This document shows, one piece after another, positions 47,636 to 59,472 of a stretch of DNA of 64,000 bases. Position numbers and translations under genes: made by a program. The notes under the pieces were generated by a model. That model did no database searches, was not told the DNA's origin, and was given only the letters and a program-made list of their open reading frames with translations. The stretch spans positions 2,970,501 to 3,034,500 of the forward strand of contig JBBMOA010000012.1 of the NCBI GenBank assembly GCA_037954235.1. The letters run 5' to 3'. Source of the DNA: Aulostomus chinensis (Eukaryota > Chordata > Actinopteri > Syngnathiformes > Aulostomidae). Within the stretch, counting starts at the first letter, position 1, and every line of letters begins with the position of its first letter.

Positions 47636-48503
47636 ACTCGGCGGTCACTCTGGGCTCCGTGAACCAGATGTTGGAGTTCCTCACCTGGTGACCTCCCCCA
47701 GGTCGCATCCTTCCCTGTAAACTATGGATTATTGTAATCTCGGACGGAGTGGGGGAGGAGGAGGAGGTGTGTGTGTGTGTGTGTGGGGGGGGGGGGTGAG
47801 TTTTATTGTTCTTATTTTTTATTAAACGCTACATGAACTTGCGTCTGCGTGGTGAGCGGAGCTCTGCCATTAATCACTGCTTCATTCGTCACCACTCCTG
47901 TCTTTTGTTTTTAATGCAGTTTCTTTTTTTAAGCGTCGCTGCTTTTTTTATATCAGGTGGTCTGCTGGCGCTGAGCGCTGCACACGGGACAAATAACTGA
48001 TCGGAGTGAAACTGCAAGAACCTGAAACGGCCAAAGGACGCGGAGGGAAGGTGGCTTGGTTCTCTGATGTAAAAGTGCCAGTTCTAGTCTCTGAGGTTCC
48101 ACCGCCACGGTCCGTGCTCGGGGAGCCTGGTGGCAGCTGGGGCCTCCTGCACCTGGAGGAGGTCAGTGTCCTGGACCAAAAAAGAGAAACGCATTATCAG
48201 TGCTATTGATTTAGCATTATTACTAAGCGTAGTTAGCGTTAGCAGAGGTGAGAGCTGTATGTCGGAGCTGTCAATCAGGTGGAGCTAATGGGTCTTAGGG
48301 GCGGTACCACTGGTCCTCGAACACTGGAGCAGAAGAGGAGACTTGAGTGGCGGCAGGTGGCGGAGCAGCGCCAGCAGTCGGCTCACTACTGGCAGCGGCG
48401 GCGTGGCGCCCTTGTGCTTCTCGGCCTCATGGATTTTGTGTTATGTAAAGTCTTTGCTCCATTTAACTTGAGAAGAGCTCCCAGAATCAGATCTGCTCTG
48501 GTT

Positions 48504-48687
48504 CTCTGTCCGACCAGCTCCTCCTGCAGGTGGGGGTTCTCTCTGTCCGACCAGCTCCTCCTGCAGGTGGGGGTTCTCTCTGTCTGACCAGCTCCTCCTG
48601 CAGGTGGGGGTTCTCTCTGTCCGACCAGCTCCTCCTGCAGGTGGGGGTTCTCTCTGTCCGACCAGCACCTCCTGCAGGTGGGGGTCT
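48504..48687. repeat. 37-bp minisatellite, about 5 copies
   Basis: The unit contains CTCTGTCCGACCAGCTCCTC and CTGCAGGTGGGGGTTCT. Each unit holds a pyrimidine-rich CTCCTCCTGCAG followed by GTGGGG. Confidence 0.95.
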
Positions 48688-49689
48688 AGCACCTCGTGCG
48701 ACGCCCAGGACCCGCGATTCCTCCCTCAGCCGGCAGGTCTGGTTCTTTTTCTCCAAACTTTCCCGGGAGAGTTTGGTTTTTGCTGGGCTCCATTCAGCAC
48801 TGTTGTCTTCCCCCCCGTGTGGGAGGGCTCAGCAGTGGAGCACCCTCAGCCTCCGCCCCTTCAGCCGTGACATCATCCACAGGTTAAAACAGCTTCAGTT
48901 CCTAATCAGGCGTCAGTCCGCATGAAATGACACCAGAACACCTTCACAGTGCAGGCTGATGGCGCTCAGAGACGGAGATGAGCCCAGAGACAACGCCCCC
49001 CCCCAAAGGGATCCTCCTCTCAGGGTCCACCTGAACGAGATTCTTCTGATCTCAGTCCGGCTGCCGCGTCTTCATAGGGGGGTTCCCATCCCCGGCGCTG
49101 ATCTGATCTTAACGTATTTCCTCTTCGATGAGGCTCCGTGGGCCGGCTCAGAACATCTGCATGAATCAAACATCCACCGCTGACGAAGAGGAGCTGGCCT
49201 CCGTGTCGGAGCCTGTGTTTGGAACCCTTGTGTTGGGGGCGGCGGTCAGCGCGTGTGAGCGCGCTCAGATAAGAGGACGTGGGTTCTGAACGCTTACCTA
49301 TCAGCTCCCTGCAGCAGAGGGAAGTCCTGATTGTCATGAAGTGAGCAAAATGAGTTTCCCTGCATGCCAAATGAAGTTTTTCCAAGATTCATTTGATGTT
49401 CCGTTCGCGGTAAATTGGCTGCCAGAAAATCTCTCCGCTCGCGGTTGTGTGATGTCAGAGCCGCTTCCTGAATTTAAACCACTGTCGTTAATTTAACCTC
49501 GATGGATGGCGTCACGGGTGTCACTTAAACAGGCTCAAATCAGTAAAGGTTCCAAGCCGGGAGACGCGCCAGGCAGGTGTAACTAGTTACATGTACTCGA
49601 TTACACCGGGGAATGGCGGGGGCGTGATGCGCTCTGGCGTCCTCTGTCCGTCCCAGTCTCATTAACAGAAGTGGACTTCTCAGGGGCAC

Positions 49690-49900
49690 CAGAATTCTAG
49701 TGGTCAAAGGTCAAGGTCACTCCATGTGATGTCACGATGACACACAGCCACAACGCCATGAGGGAATTTCTTCAATTTTGCCACAGACGTCCACTGACAC
49801 TCGATGATGTCATGGAGAGGTTAAAGGTCGAGGTCGCTGTGACAGCCGAGACACTTTGCTGAACACTTTTACTCCATCGGGTCGCTCACTCCAACTTCCT
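49690..49900. mobile_element. Interspersed repeat copy (GTGGTCAAAGGTCAAGGTCA family)
   Basis: It carries GTGGTCAAAGGTCAAGGTCA, then GAGGGAATTTCTTC, then GACGTCCACTGACACTCGAT and a second GGTTAAAGGTCGAGGTCGCT. The block order indicates two overlapping monomers of the same family as at 36.5 kb. Confidence 0.5.
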
Positions 49901-50349
49901 CTGATGCGTTCGGCGGTTAATGAGGTTTCTGTTGTTTACATTCAGCTGAGCTCACTGGCGTGATGATGCAGCGGCTGGTCACAGCGGTGCGAGTAGACCC
50001 GGAGCGCGCCCCCCTTCCCCTTGAGTCCAGCTCCAGCCTGAACGCCGCTTCCGTCCCCTGCAGGAGATCCACATCCTGGGTCCAGTACCCAGACTCCCGC
50101 GACCGCTCCGGCGCCCTGCAGCAGTGAGAACGCAGGACTGGACCATAACACCGACGCCATGTTTGGAACTGGAGCTGAACCCTGAAAAGGTTCGATTCCA
50201 CCAGTGGGAGCGTGAGTTCCTTCGGTGTATTAAGATTCTGTCCCCGAGCCAGCGTGTGAAGACCCCAGTGGACCCGGACCCCCCAGGAGAATCAAAGTGG
50301 GAACCTTGTGCACGGGTTTGTGTGAGTGCAGGTGAGATCTGCTCTTCTG

Positions 50350-50393
50350 CGGACCCTCCGGACCCTCCGGACCCTCCAGACCCTCCGGACCAG
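50350..50393. repeat. 9-bp CCCTCCGGA repeat
   Basis: About five tandem copies of a CCCTCCGGA unit, one with CCAGA. Confidence 0.9.
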
Positions 50394-52687
50394 AGTGAGT
50401 GTTTCCCTCTCAATTAATTACTGCAAAATTGTTTTTAAGGACATTTTTCTTCTTCTGTGGGACGACCCCCTGACCCCAATTGTGCATCTTTCCGTGTTTG
50501 TGTCCCTGTTCTCCAGTACACCAGGCACCCGGCCACGCCGCCTCTGGTCGCCATCCGGGATTAATTGGGTTGCATTTGCTGGGTTTGACTGACAGGCTGC
50601 GTTAACGTATGAAACACAAATGGACCCCGCCCTCGTACCGTCCATCCCATGCTGCCGCTGATCCCCACTGATCCGTCATTCACTCGGCCACAGCGCAGGA
50701 ACCCAGGCAGACGGCGGCGGGCAGAAATGAGCCAAATTAGAACGAATGTGCGCCGCATACAAAAAGGCAGGACCAAGAGATAAGAGGAGCAGCTGGAGGT
50801 GGGGTTTTATCTTCCAACACATCTGCCGAGCTCGACGAACCTCACGCAGATGCACACGGACGTTCACACACAAATGTGATCTTTTGTGTGGCGGGATAAA
50901 GGGTCACCATCAGGACCACCAGTGGATTCACTCGGCGAAAAACACAAACTTAAGTCAGAAAGCAGGTGGCGTGCGGCAGGCAGATAAAGGAGAGCCAAGG
51001 TCAGGAGTGGGGGACATCAGGCACGGACCTGCAGAGGTGCAGCAGGTTTCCCGTGTCAGCAACTTGCGCTAACTGTCCTCAATCAATTGGAGGGAGCGAG
51101 TCGGGGAACTGGGGGGGTGGGACGGGTGCAGCTCTGCATCCAGATGAACGTCAGCCCGCTTCATCGTCACATCTACTCCGTATGATTTATGTGGCCCCTG
51201 CAGAACCCCCTCCCCCTCCCCGCCCCCCGCGTCTGGAGTCTCTTTCCGTGTCTGTGTCCTAAATGCATGTTGAGGGACTCTGGAATAAGACGGTCCACAT
51301 TTGTGCCGTGATTAAGATCCAGGAGCCTCTGATGATCGCCGTCTATTTACATTGTGTGGAATTTAGAACCCATTTGACTGGCCGGTGCCTCCCACCGCCG
51401 CCGGGACCACCAATAACGGCTCCAAACACAAAACACACCCATCCAACTCTGCAAGGAGCCCGGGGCGCTGCTGCTGATGCTCCACCAGCTGGCTGCTGCC
51501 ACCGACCGCGTGAATGTCACATCAACGCTGGGTTTGTGGGAGTTTTGATGTCAGACTCAACGCCGTTTCTTCGCTTGGCCGCAGGATGGCTTGTGTGTAT
51601 TTGCTCCTCCTGAAGCGATGCGAGGCGCTGCGGTGGTCAGCTGCCTGTTGACATACACTTTAAGCATCTTTTCACTGAGACTTTGGATCTGAAATCTTAA
51701 GTTGTTTTACCTGGAAAAGCTGCTGACGCAACGTTATTCTCAGCGACGACCACCCACTGCGGTCAGCCAATGAGCAGCGGGGCCCAGCTAGCATAGCCAC
51801 GTAGCCACGACACCCAGAAACGAGCCCCTAGCTCAGACCTTTCTACTGCAGTTCTACTTGAACTACATCCTTCGTCACTTTTGAGCTAACGCATCCCGCC
51901 AGCCCAGCCTGCTCATGCTAGCTGGCCTCGCTGTTAGCCTGCCCATCCAACCAAAACAATGACAGCGGTGGAGTTGAATACGCCTGCAAAGGATGTTTGT
52001 CGTGTTGACCTTGAACTTTGACCATCAAAACCTTTTCACGTCACCCCTGCGTCCTGGTGGACGTCTGGACCGCGTATATGAGCCCCCTTGAGCACCTGGA
52101 GCGCCACGCGTCAGGCCCACAGCGGCCGCCAGAGGGAAGACGTACCAACATCGGTCCCCTCGTCACCAAGACCTCCCCTCCTGTTCAAACGTCCCTCAGC
52201 GACTCTGCAAGTCCTCATGACAAACGACCCTTGGCAGCTGTCCATCCCTTCAGCTCGCCGTTGCCCACTTTCTCACCAAAGCGCATCACTTTGGTCTCTG
52301 CTATAAATTAAATTCATGTTTTTTCCTGAAAAGGGGGTCAAAATACTGATGAGTGGACCCTGGAAACAATTCATCACCATTATGAACTCAGCGTAGCAGT
52401 GAGTGAGGGAGCAGAGGAGGCTAATAGCACCCACAGAGGCGGGGGTGGTGGGGGCTCCCTGATTAGGCCTGGTGATGAATCTAGATCTGTTTGTGTGTGA
52501 CAGGCTGACTCGTGGTCAAACCTGGACTCCATACGTGGTGGCAACCTGATCGATCAGCGGCCGTCGTGCCGGTCCTCTCCAGCGCTGTCGTGCGTGATGA
52601 AGGATCTTTTACAGCACGTGAATTCTTATCCGGCTGCACGTTTGCAGCCGGGAGCAGGGACGTCGCCATGGTTCCCAACACACACGT

Positions 52688-52711
52688 GGGGGGGGGGGGG
52701 GGGGGGGGGGG
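52688..52711. repeat. Poly-G tract (24 G)
   Basis: Uninterrupted run of 24 guanines. Confidence 0.9.
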
Positions 52712-53392
52712 TAAATATTCCAGTCTCGTGTGAGTCACAGACCTGATTCCAGCTTTCAGGATGGACGTGTTCATGGAGTTTTTAAGTTGCTGGTTCATTC
52801 TGAACAGACGACTCCACTTGCCTCAGAGGTTAGAGTGATTATTGAGGTTAATGACCAAACTGCAGCCAGACGCACAGCTTCATTCACCACAAAACCCTAA
52901 AGTTTGGGGGGGAAGCGCTAATCTGACCCCGAGGCTGGACTCCTCCCTCACACGTGTCTCGCTCTGAGGCGGCTGAGTCGCGGTGCCACACGGTGGAAGT
53001 GATTTGACGGAGGAAATTCTTTTTTAATGATGGAATCATTACGGTTCAACCCTGAAATCTCCTGAATAGCCGCTGATAATCGTATTCATGCTCAAAAAAT
53101 GAAGGACTTAAAGCACCGGGATGTCATTCTGTTTGGTTTTCTAAAGGAATAATAAAATCGCTGCATCAGCATCCTCGGTCTGACGGCCCTGACATGTGAC
53201 TGAAGCCGCCTGCTATTGTAGCGATATCCACGAAAGACACAGGGACCAGCAGCACCAGCGAAAGACCTTCAGACAAACCTGGAGCCTGGATTTGTGTCTT
53301 CTTGATGATGTCATCCACCACAGCGCCATGATGTCTCACACCTCACCATCCTTACACACAATCGGCTGTCTGGAGTTGGCGATGATGCTCCC

Positions 53393-53553
53393 CTCCCTCC
53401 TGCATCACTCCCGTGTGACTCCAGAATGCAGAAAGAGCCGGCCACGTATGTTTAGCTCGGAGCTAGTAGCAACAGGCTAACAACTCCTCGCTAAATATAC
53501 GTGGCCGGCTCTTTCTGTATTCTGGAGTCACACGGGAGTGATGCAGGAGGGAG
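53393..53553. repeat. Near-perfect inverted repeat (64-bp arms, 33-bp loop)
   Basis: The left arm 53393-53456 is the reverse complement of the right arm 53490-53553 at 62 of 64 positions. Both differences would be G:U wobbles if transcribed on the plus strand, so RNA could pair over the whole arm. The loop is 53457-53489. No obvious target duplication flanks it. It could be a foldback/MITE derivative or a recent inverted duplication. Confidence 0.93.
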
Positions 53554-53799
53554 AAAAATGTCTGCCATGAGGTCAGGATGCCCGTGTGCGACCACTTGGA
53601 GGGCAAAATGAGCTTTTAGGCTCATTGATCAGTGACGGAATGTTCCATCTTTTTGGTGAAAGGTCTTTTTGTCCCACTGTGAAGCTTTTCTCTGGGTGTT
53701 CCAGCTTCCTAAAACAAGGGACTATAATTATTGAAATTAAACGGTTTTGCAGGTCTGAATGGTTGCCTGTCTCTAACCGGTCTGGTAACTTGTCCAGAA

Positions 53800-53819
53800 C
53801 CCCCCCCCCCCCCCCCCCC
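53800..53819. repeat. Poly-C tract (20 C)
   Basis: Uninterrupted run of 20 cytosines. Confidence 0.9.
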
Positions 53820-54413
53820 GCTAGTTAGCTTAGCGGCACTGAATGCTAGCAATGGGGGATGTTTCTGATAAAATAGCATCTCCTAATTTTATAACAGTAT
53901 TTTTTCCCACAGCAAATGTTAGAAACAACACAAGTTATATTGATACAGGCAAAGACTGATGGGGAAAAGGTGTTTTTTGGATTTTTGGGATGTTTGTCTC
54001 TACTTCCACACTGCTAGCCTTTGAAGCAGCTAAGCTAACTCGCGGCTATCTGACCGGAAGGCTCTTGAACGATAGACAATGAGGGTATTCCCCATTAAGA
54101 CAGCGAGTCACTCCAAGAAGCTCTTAACTTTTGTCCATGCAAACATGATATCAGTAATCAACGCGTCTGCTGCGATTAAGAGATCCGACGGAGGGGAAGC
54201 CGAAGCTCCAGGGACTCTAAGCTATAATTATATTCTCATTAGGAGCTGCTCTCATGCCTCCAGCCGCCGCTTCTTCCAGTGAAAAAGCTCTTTAGCTCTT
54301 TTGTTGTCCGGCTCTAAATGTTCTCCAGCAGATGAACTTAGACGGTCGACATGAAATATTTAGCAGCTGAAGAGCTTAACATTTCCCCCAGAGGAAGAAA
54401 CGTAGCCCGCGGA

Positions 54414-54438
54414 GAGAGAGAGAGAGAGAGAGAGAGAG
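54414..54438. repeat. (GA)n microsatellite
   Basis: About 12 GA units. Confidence 0.9.
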
Positions 54439-57400
54439 TGAGAGGCCATTTAACCCAGAGTTTCAGAGTGCCACTTCATGTCCGTTCAGCTGCAGAGAGT
54501 CAGAGACGAGCGAGATGAGTAGTTGAACATTTGCATTTCAGAGCGCAGCCGCATGCCCCAAAGACAACACGGTGATGAGAGTCAGTCAACACCAGTCTTC
54601 TCCATTAAGCACCATGCAAACCCAATTACAGTTCTAGGTTATTTCTGTGTTTACATGAGGGGGGCAGAGGTCTGAGTGCAGATTTCCAGCTCCTCCGTCA
54701 GTCCAAGTGAAGGTTTGGGCCCATTTTGGGGAAATTTCCTGGAGGTGTGACTGAGATACTGACGACACCCACAGCTACACTTCCACCCCTGACGTTTTCC
54801 TAAACAAGATATTCCTCTTCTCCACATCCACACGCTGCAGAGCCGATCTGACGTGGATTGATTTGGAATCATTTTTGTCATGTTGGTACATTTAAGAGGT
54901 GCTCATAATTCAGAACTCTGGTAATGTTGAGGTTGTCACACTCGTTGGGAGCTGGAACCGCGCTGTACTGCAGGAGGACCCGCGCGCGCGTCGCGAAACC
55001 CCCGGTAGGACATCAGAGTCCTGAGGTACAAAGTTCTTCAACAGTGAAACTAAAATCTGAGCCCGTCTGATTCCTGCTACGACCTCCTGCCAGCGTCCCA
55101 AACCCCGTGTGCGTGGCAGCGTTCCATGTGGTGAGTCGCAGGCTGCCTCAATCACGGACCCTGGAATACAATCAAGCTGATTTGAGGACTGGTGGTCTGC
55201 GAGGTGACGTCTCACCGTCCCTGGAGAGGAGCAGGGGCTCCTGCGGTTCACATTCCAGCTGGATGTCGGGCCGGAGCGTTGCTACGTCTAATTAACAGCA
55301 GAAGGAAGCGACTCTTTTGTCCACTGCTGATCGATCCAAGGATGTCGTGTTGCTCCCAAATGTGCAGCGAGTGAGTGAGCGAACTGAGAAGAAACACAAG
55401 AACACAGACGAGCAGACGCACACCTGAACCTCTCAGCCGGCTTTCCCTCCTTTATTCCTACATATATTAAAACAAAGTCATTAAAATTGACTTTGAGAAA
55501 CTTAAGGTGATGTTTGCGAGCTGCTGGGAACCTTTTAAGTGTCCATCTCACAACTGCAGAGCCACTTATGCAGATGTGTTAAAAAACCCCAAAAACAAGG
55601 CTCCTCAAGGTTGAACGCAACTCACGGCTTTGCAGTTTTTTGTGTTTTGGATGAACGTCCTTTGCTGGTGAGATTCTCCTGTTTCCCTGCAACGAGTCCA
55701 GGCTTTCATCTGAAAACAGGGCCAGATAACGACATTTGGTCTCCCCCCCCGGAGACACAATCAGGAAACCCAGGAGCCGTTCTGCTGCAGACTTAGAAAT
55801 CATGACAATCAAAACATCAGAATTACTGAGAGGTGATAGGCTCCTCTCTTCTTTTCGACTTCCTGTGAGAAGGTTGGAATAACAGGAATGACATTTGGCC
55901 GCTGAGGCGCCTGCTCAGCGCGGCTCAAGGTCTCTGCGTTCCCTTCACTCCTCTGTTGTTGTCATTCAGCTCGCTGATACAACACCACCGACAGAAGCGA
56001 GCCCGACTGAAGCGATTCACCAGAGCTGCTTCTATCTGCTGTATTCAGAGGCGAGAACGGCGGCGGCGGCCTGATACCGATCGCCTGGACCGTGTTTGAA
56101 TGCCATTTGTGCAGCGACTCAAAGAAGCTGCCACATGTCTGTGGTCTCCATGACACCGGGAGTCTCACATTCACCAGCAGCGCGTTGCCTCTGGCTCAGC
56201 AGGCCGCCGTCACACGTGTGCCTGAGGGGACGGCTCTGCTCCACGGAGCCGTCAGGAATGTTCGGTCCCACTGACGCGACGAAATGAGACTCTAATTAAC
56301 CTGCATAAGGTCGGCTGGGTAAAGCACAGTTTAATGGCCGTAACGCCGAGGTTATAGCGACTGTAAATCTCTGACATCATCGGCAGACGAGCTTCATGGT
56401 CGTTTACAAAGACACATTGCACGAAGGTGATGGCGACGTCACATCAGAGGTCAGGCGAGTGCAATGTCTCACCGCGGTTACGCAGCTCCTACAGGGAAAG
56501 GTTTCTGCAGCGGCGCGTCCGGGGCTCACGCGGTGACTGAGCATCCCCGTAAACGCAGGTCTGGTTCTGCTTTCATTTGAGTCCCTGACATGAGTAGGAA
56601 CGTTGTGCAGGAACTTGATTAATGAACTCTTTAACAACAGGGCGCAGTCGACTGCAGCAGCCCTGCAAAGTGTACTACATTTAGGAAGTTAATAAAGTAC
56701 TTGTCACACTGGGGAGTTTATTAAACTCTTTGGAAGTTTTGGAGGAGCCAATTTTGAAATGCCCTCTTTGCTCTATTAATTATTTCGATGTATTCTTCGG
56801 CGCGACTGAGAACAAACCATCAATTGTATTGATCACACGGCTGGACAAAGAGGACGCGGGTTACACACGACGCCTGGCTAACCCCGTTAGCTTCACTCTA
56901 CGTATACGAGGAGAAAAACTCAGATCCCCTCTCAGTACAGAGGAAGTATTTGTAGGCAGATTTGCTCAACAAGCTCAAAACCCAGTTTCTTAGCTAAAAG
57001 CAGGTTTGATTTTATTAAAATCTTTAATTCTGAAAAACGTGCAGGTATAGCCATCTTTTTTTCCATTTTATTTTGAAAAGTAAAGTGCACGGAAGCTGAA
57101 GACAGTCAGAATGCCGGTCTACAGTCTGCAGCCCAGCCCGGGATTGTTCCCTGCTCGTGTTCTCGTAAGAACAAAGAAACTTCCCCCTTCAAGTTCCCGA
57201 GAGGACAAAAACTGAAGAAAGACGCGAAGTCGAGGGGGTAAAACACAAACTTTATTCTATCATTTTTACAAAACATTTCAGAATCAACCTCAAGAAATAA
57301 TATCTGCAGTGCAGACAGTCTGCAGGTAAATGATCGAACTGAAACAGGATCAGACGAGTTCTCTCAAACATCTGCAACCTTTTTATTCTGTTACTTCATT

Positions 57401-58932
57401 TGCTGCTCCAGCATAAAAGCAAAACACGCGGAGGCTAAACGACAGTCGGATGACAACACAAAGAGGAGCGATGGCATGAATATGAGAGAAGTGGGACAGT
57501 TCAAAAAAGGCAACTGAGATCTTTGCAAAATTGGTCACACTCACGTTGGCCTGTCACCGGCATCGGACGAGCGTCGCCGATGAGGTGCACCGCTCAGGAA
57601 AAACTGAACCCCTCTGACGATGTGCGCACGTTTCTGCTGATCAGTTCGCTTGCAAATGACAACTTAAAGGAACACACCGACTTTTTTTCCTCTGCTGCGT
57701 GCTGCCGCAGGGAGCCCAGACCCACCGAGGCCAGCTGACAGCTAGTTAGCTTAGCACAAAGAATGGGAGTGGATGGTAAGTGTTAGCATGCCTTCAACAA
57801 ATGTCATCAGGGTGTCAGTTGGTCCAAGCGCACTCATCCTCCTGATCGTCGTCGACAAACATGCGGGGTTCGCTAGCTGAAGTTACACGGGAGCTTCTGA
57901 CGTCGCTGCTCGCCGGTTCCCCCGGGAGATGTCCCACGATTTGAAATTGTCTCATGATAAATGATCAAACATTTTGCGAAAAAGTTGCATTTGATGACAC
58001 CTGAGGTACGCAACCACTCCCATTCACTGCGCTAAGCTAGCTAGCTAGCTAGCGCGGGGCTACGCTCCCTCACGCAGCCGAGAGAAGAGTCTCCCTCCGT
58101 CCCGCCCGGTTCAGTGAAAGTGGGCGTGTTGCTTTAAAGGCCCTCGGTCAGCCGTTTGTCCGTCTGGAGCCCGTCTGGATGCAGCTGACGCAGATTTACA
58201 TTCAGAATGTAAATATTGATTTCAACAGCTTATTATTGATTCAACCTGCGTAAAATTAATTCCAACCAAAGTGGAGTACCTGAGTCTGAGCCGCCCCAAC
58301 ACCTCTGGTTACCATTGGAGTCGCGTTTATAGGCTTTAGCTGAAACATGTTTGAGATATGTGGCTGGAAAGGCTTTGAAGGTTTTGGTACTTGCCAGCCA
58401 AACGGGTTCTACTACAATTTAAGTGATCATGCAGTAACTGTATTTCCTATCTATGAGGTAACAAACGAACGCTGGCCACAACGATTACTTCCTGTGAGCA
58501 CATCAGTGGATCAATGATTATTAATGTGTTTGTTCTTACAGAGCCGGACGCAGATGCAGGCCCCAGTCGTGAGAGGGTCTCGTGCATTATAAAAGGATTT
58601 TTTAGCCCTCAGTTTAGTCTTACAGACGGGGAGCGAAGCCTGATGGCTACTAAGAACTCCTCCTGACTACTATGCTTGTAAAATTCAGAAACTGTAAATA
58701 TGATCAATATGCATCTTGTTCCGCTGCACTCGCTTCAGCATTCAATAGAAACACCCTTGAGAAAAATAACTAGGCTTTTAAAATTTGATGTTAAAATGCA
58801 TTTCTGAGATACATTCATCTTTACATTGGGCTTCAGAATTGTTCCCTGCTGCTGGAGGATGTAACAGTTGGATGAGGAGACGCATCTGCGGTGAGCTGTA
58901 CTTGTACCTCGGGTCCAGGCAGACTCCACGCT

Positions 58933-59472
58933 GTAGCTTGAGCTAACACGTAGTAGCCTGAGCTAACACGCAGTAGCCTGCGCTGCCATGCTGTAGCCTG
59001 AGCTAATATGCTGCAGCCTAAGCTGACAAGCAGTAGCCTGAGCTAACACGCAGGAGCCTGAGCTAATACGCTGCAGCCTGAGCTAATACGAATTTAGCCT
59101 GAGCTAATACGCTGCAGCCTGAGCTGCCACACTGTAGCTTGAGCTAACACGATGTAGCCTGAGCTAACCCGCTGTAGCCTGAGCTAATATGCTGCAGCCT
59201 GAGCTATCACGATGTAGCCAGAGCTAACACAATGTAGCCTGAGCTAATATGCTGCAGCCTGAGCCGCCATGCTGTAGCCTGAGCTAACACACTGTAGCCT
59301 GAGCTAACACAATGTAGCCTGAGCTAATATGCTGCAGCTGAGCCGCCATGCTGTAGCCTGAGCTAACACACTGTAGCCTGAGCTAACACACTGTAGCCTG
59401 AGCTAACACAATGTAGCCTGAGCTAATATGCTGCAGCCTGAGCCGCCATGCTGTAGCCTGGGCTAACACGTT
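58933..59472. repeat. 20-bp minisatellite, about 27 copies
   Basis: The unit is GTAGCCTGAGCTAACACNCT with two main variants, AGCTAACAC and AGCTAATATGCTGCA, interspersed in a partly regular order. The tail grades into unique sequence at about 59472. Confidence 0.95.

Noticed and set aside
56730..56993. 87-codon plus-strand ORF with a CPLC motif
   Set aside because: Single CxxC without the rest of a zinc finger, no family similarity, no flanking exon signals.
58933..59472. CRISPR-like periodic array
   Set aside because: Units are contiguous with no unique spacers and the genome is eukaryotic; it is a minisatellite.
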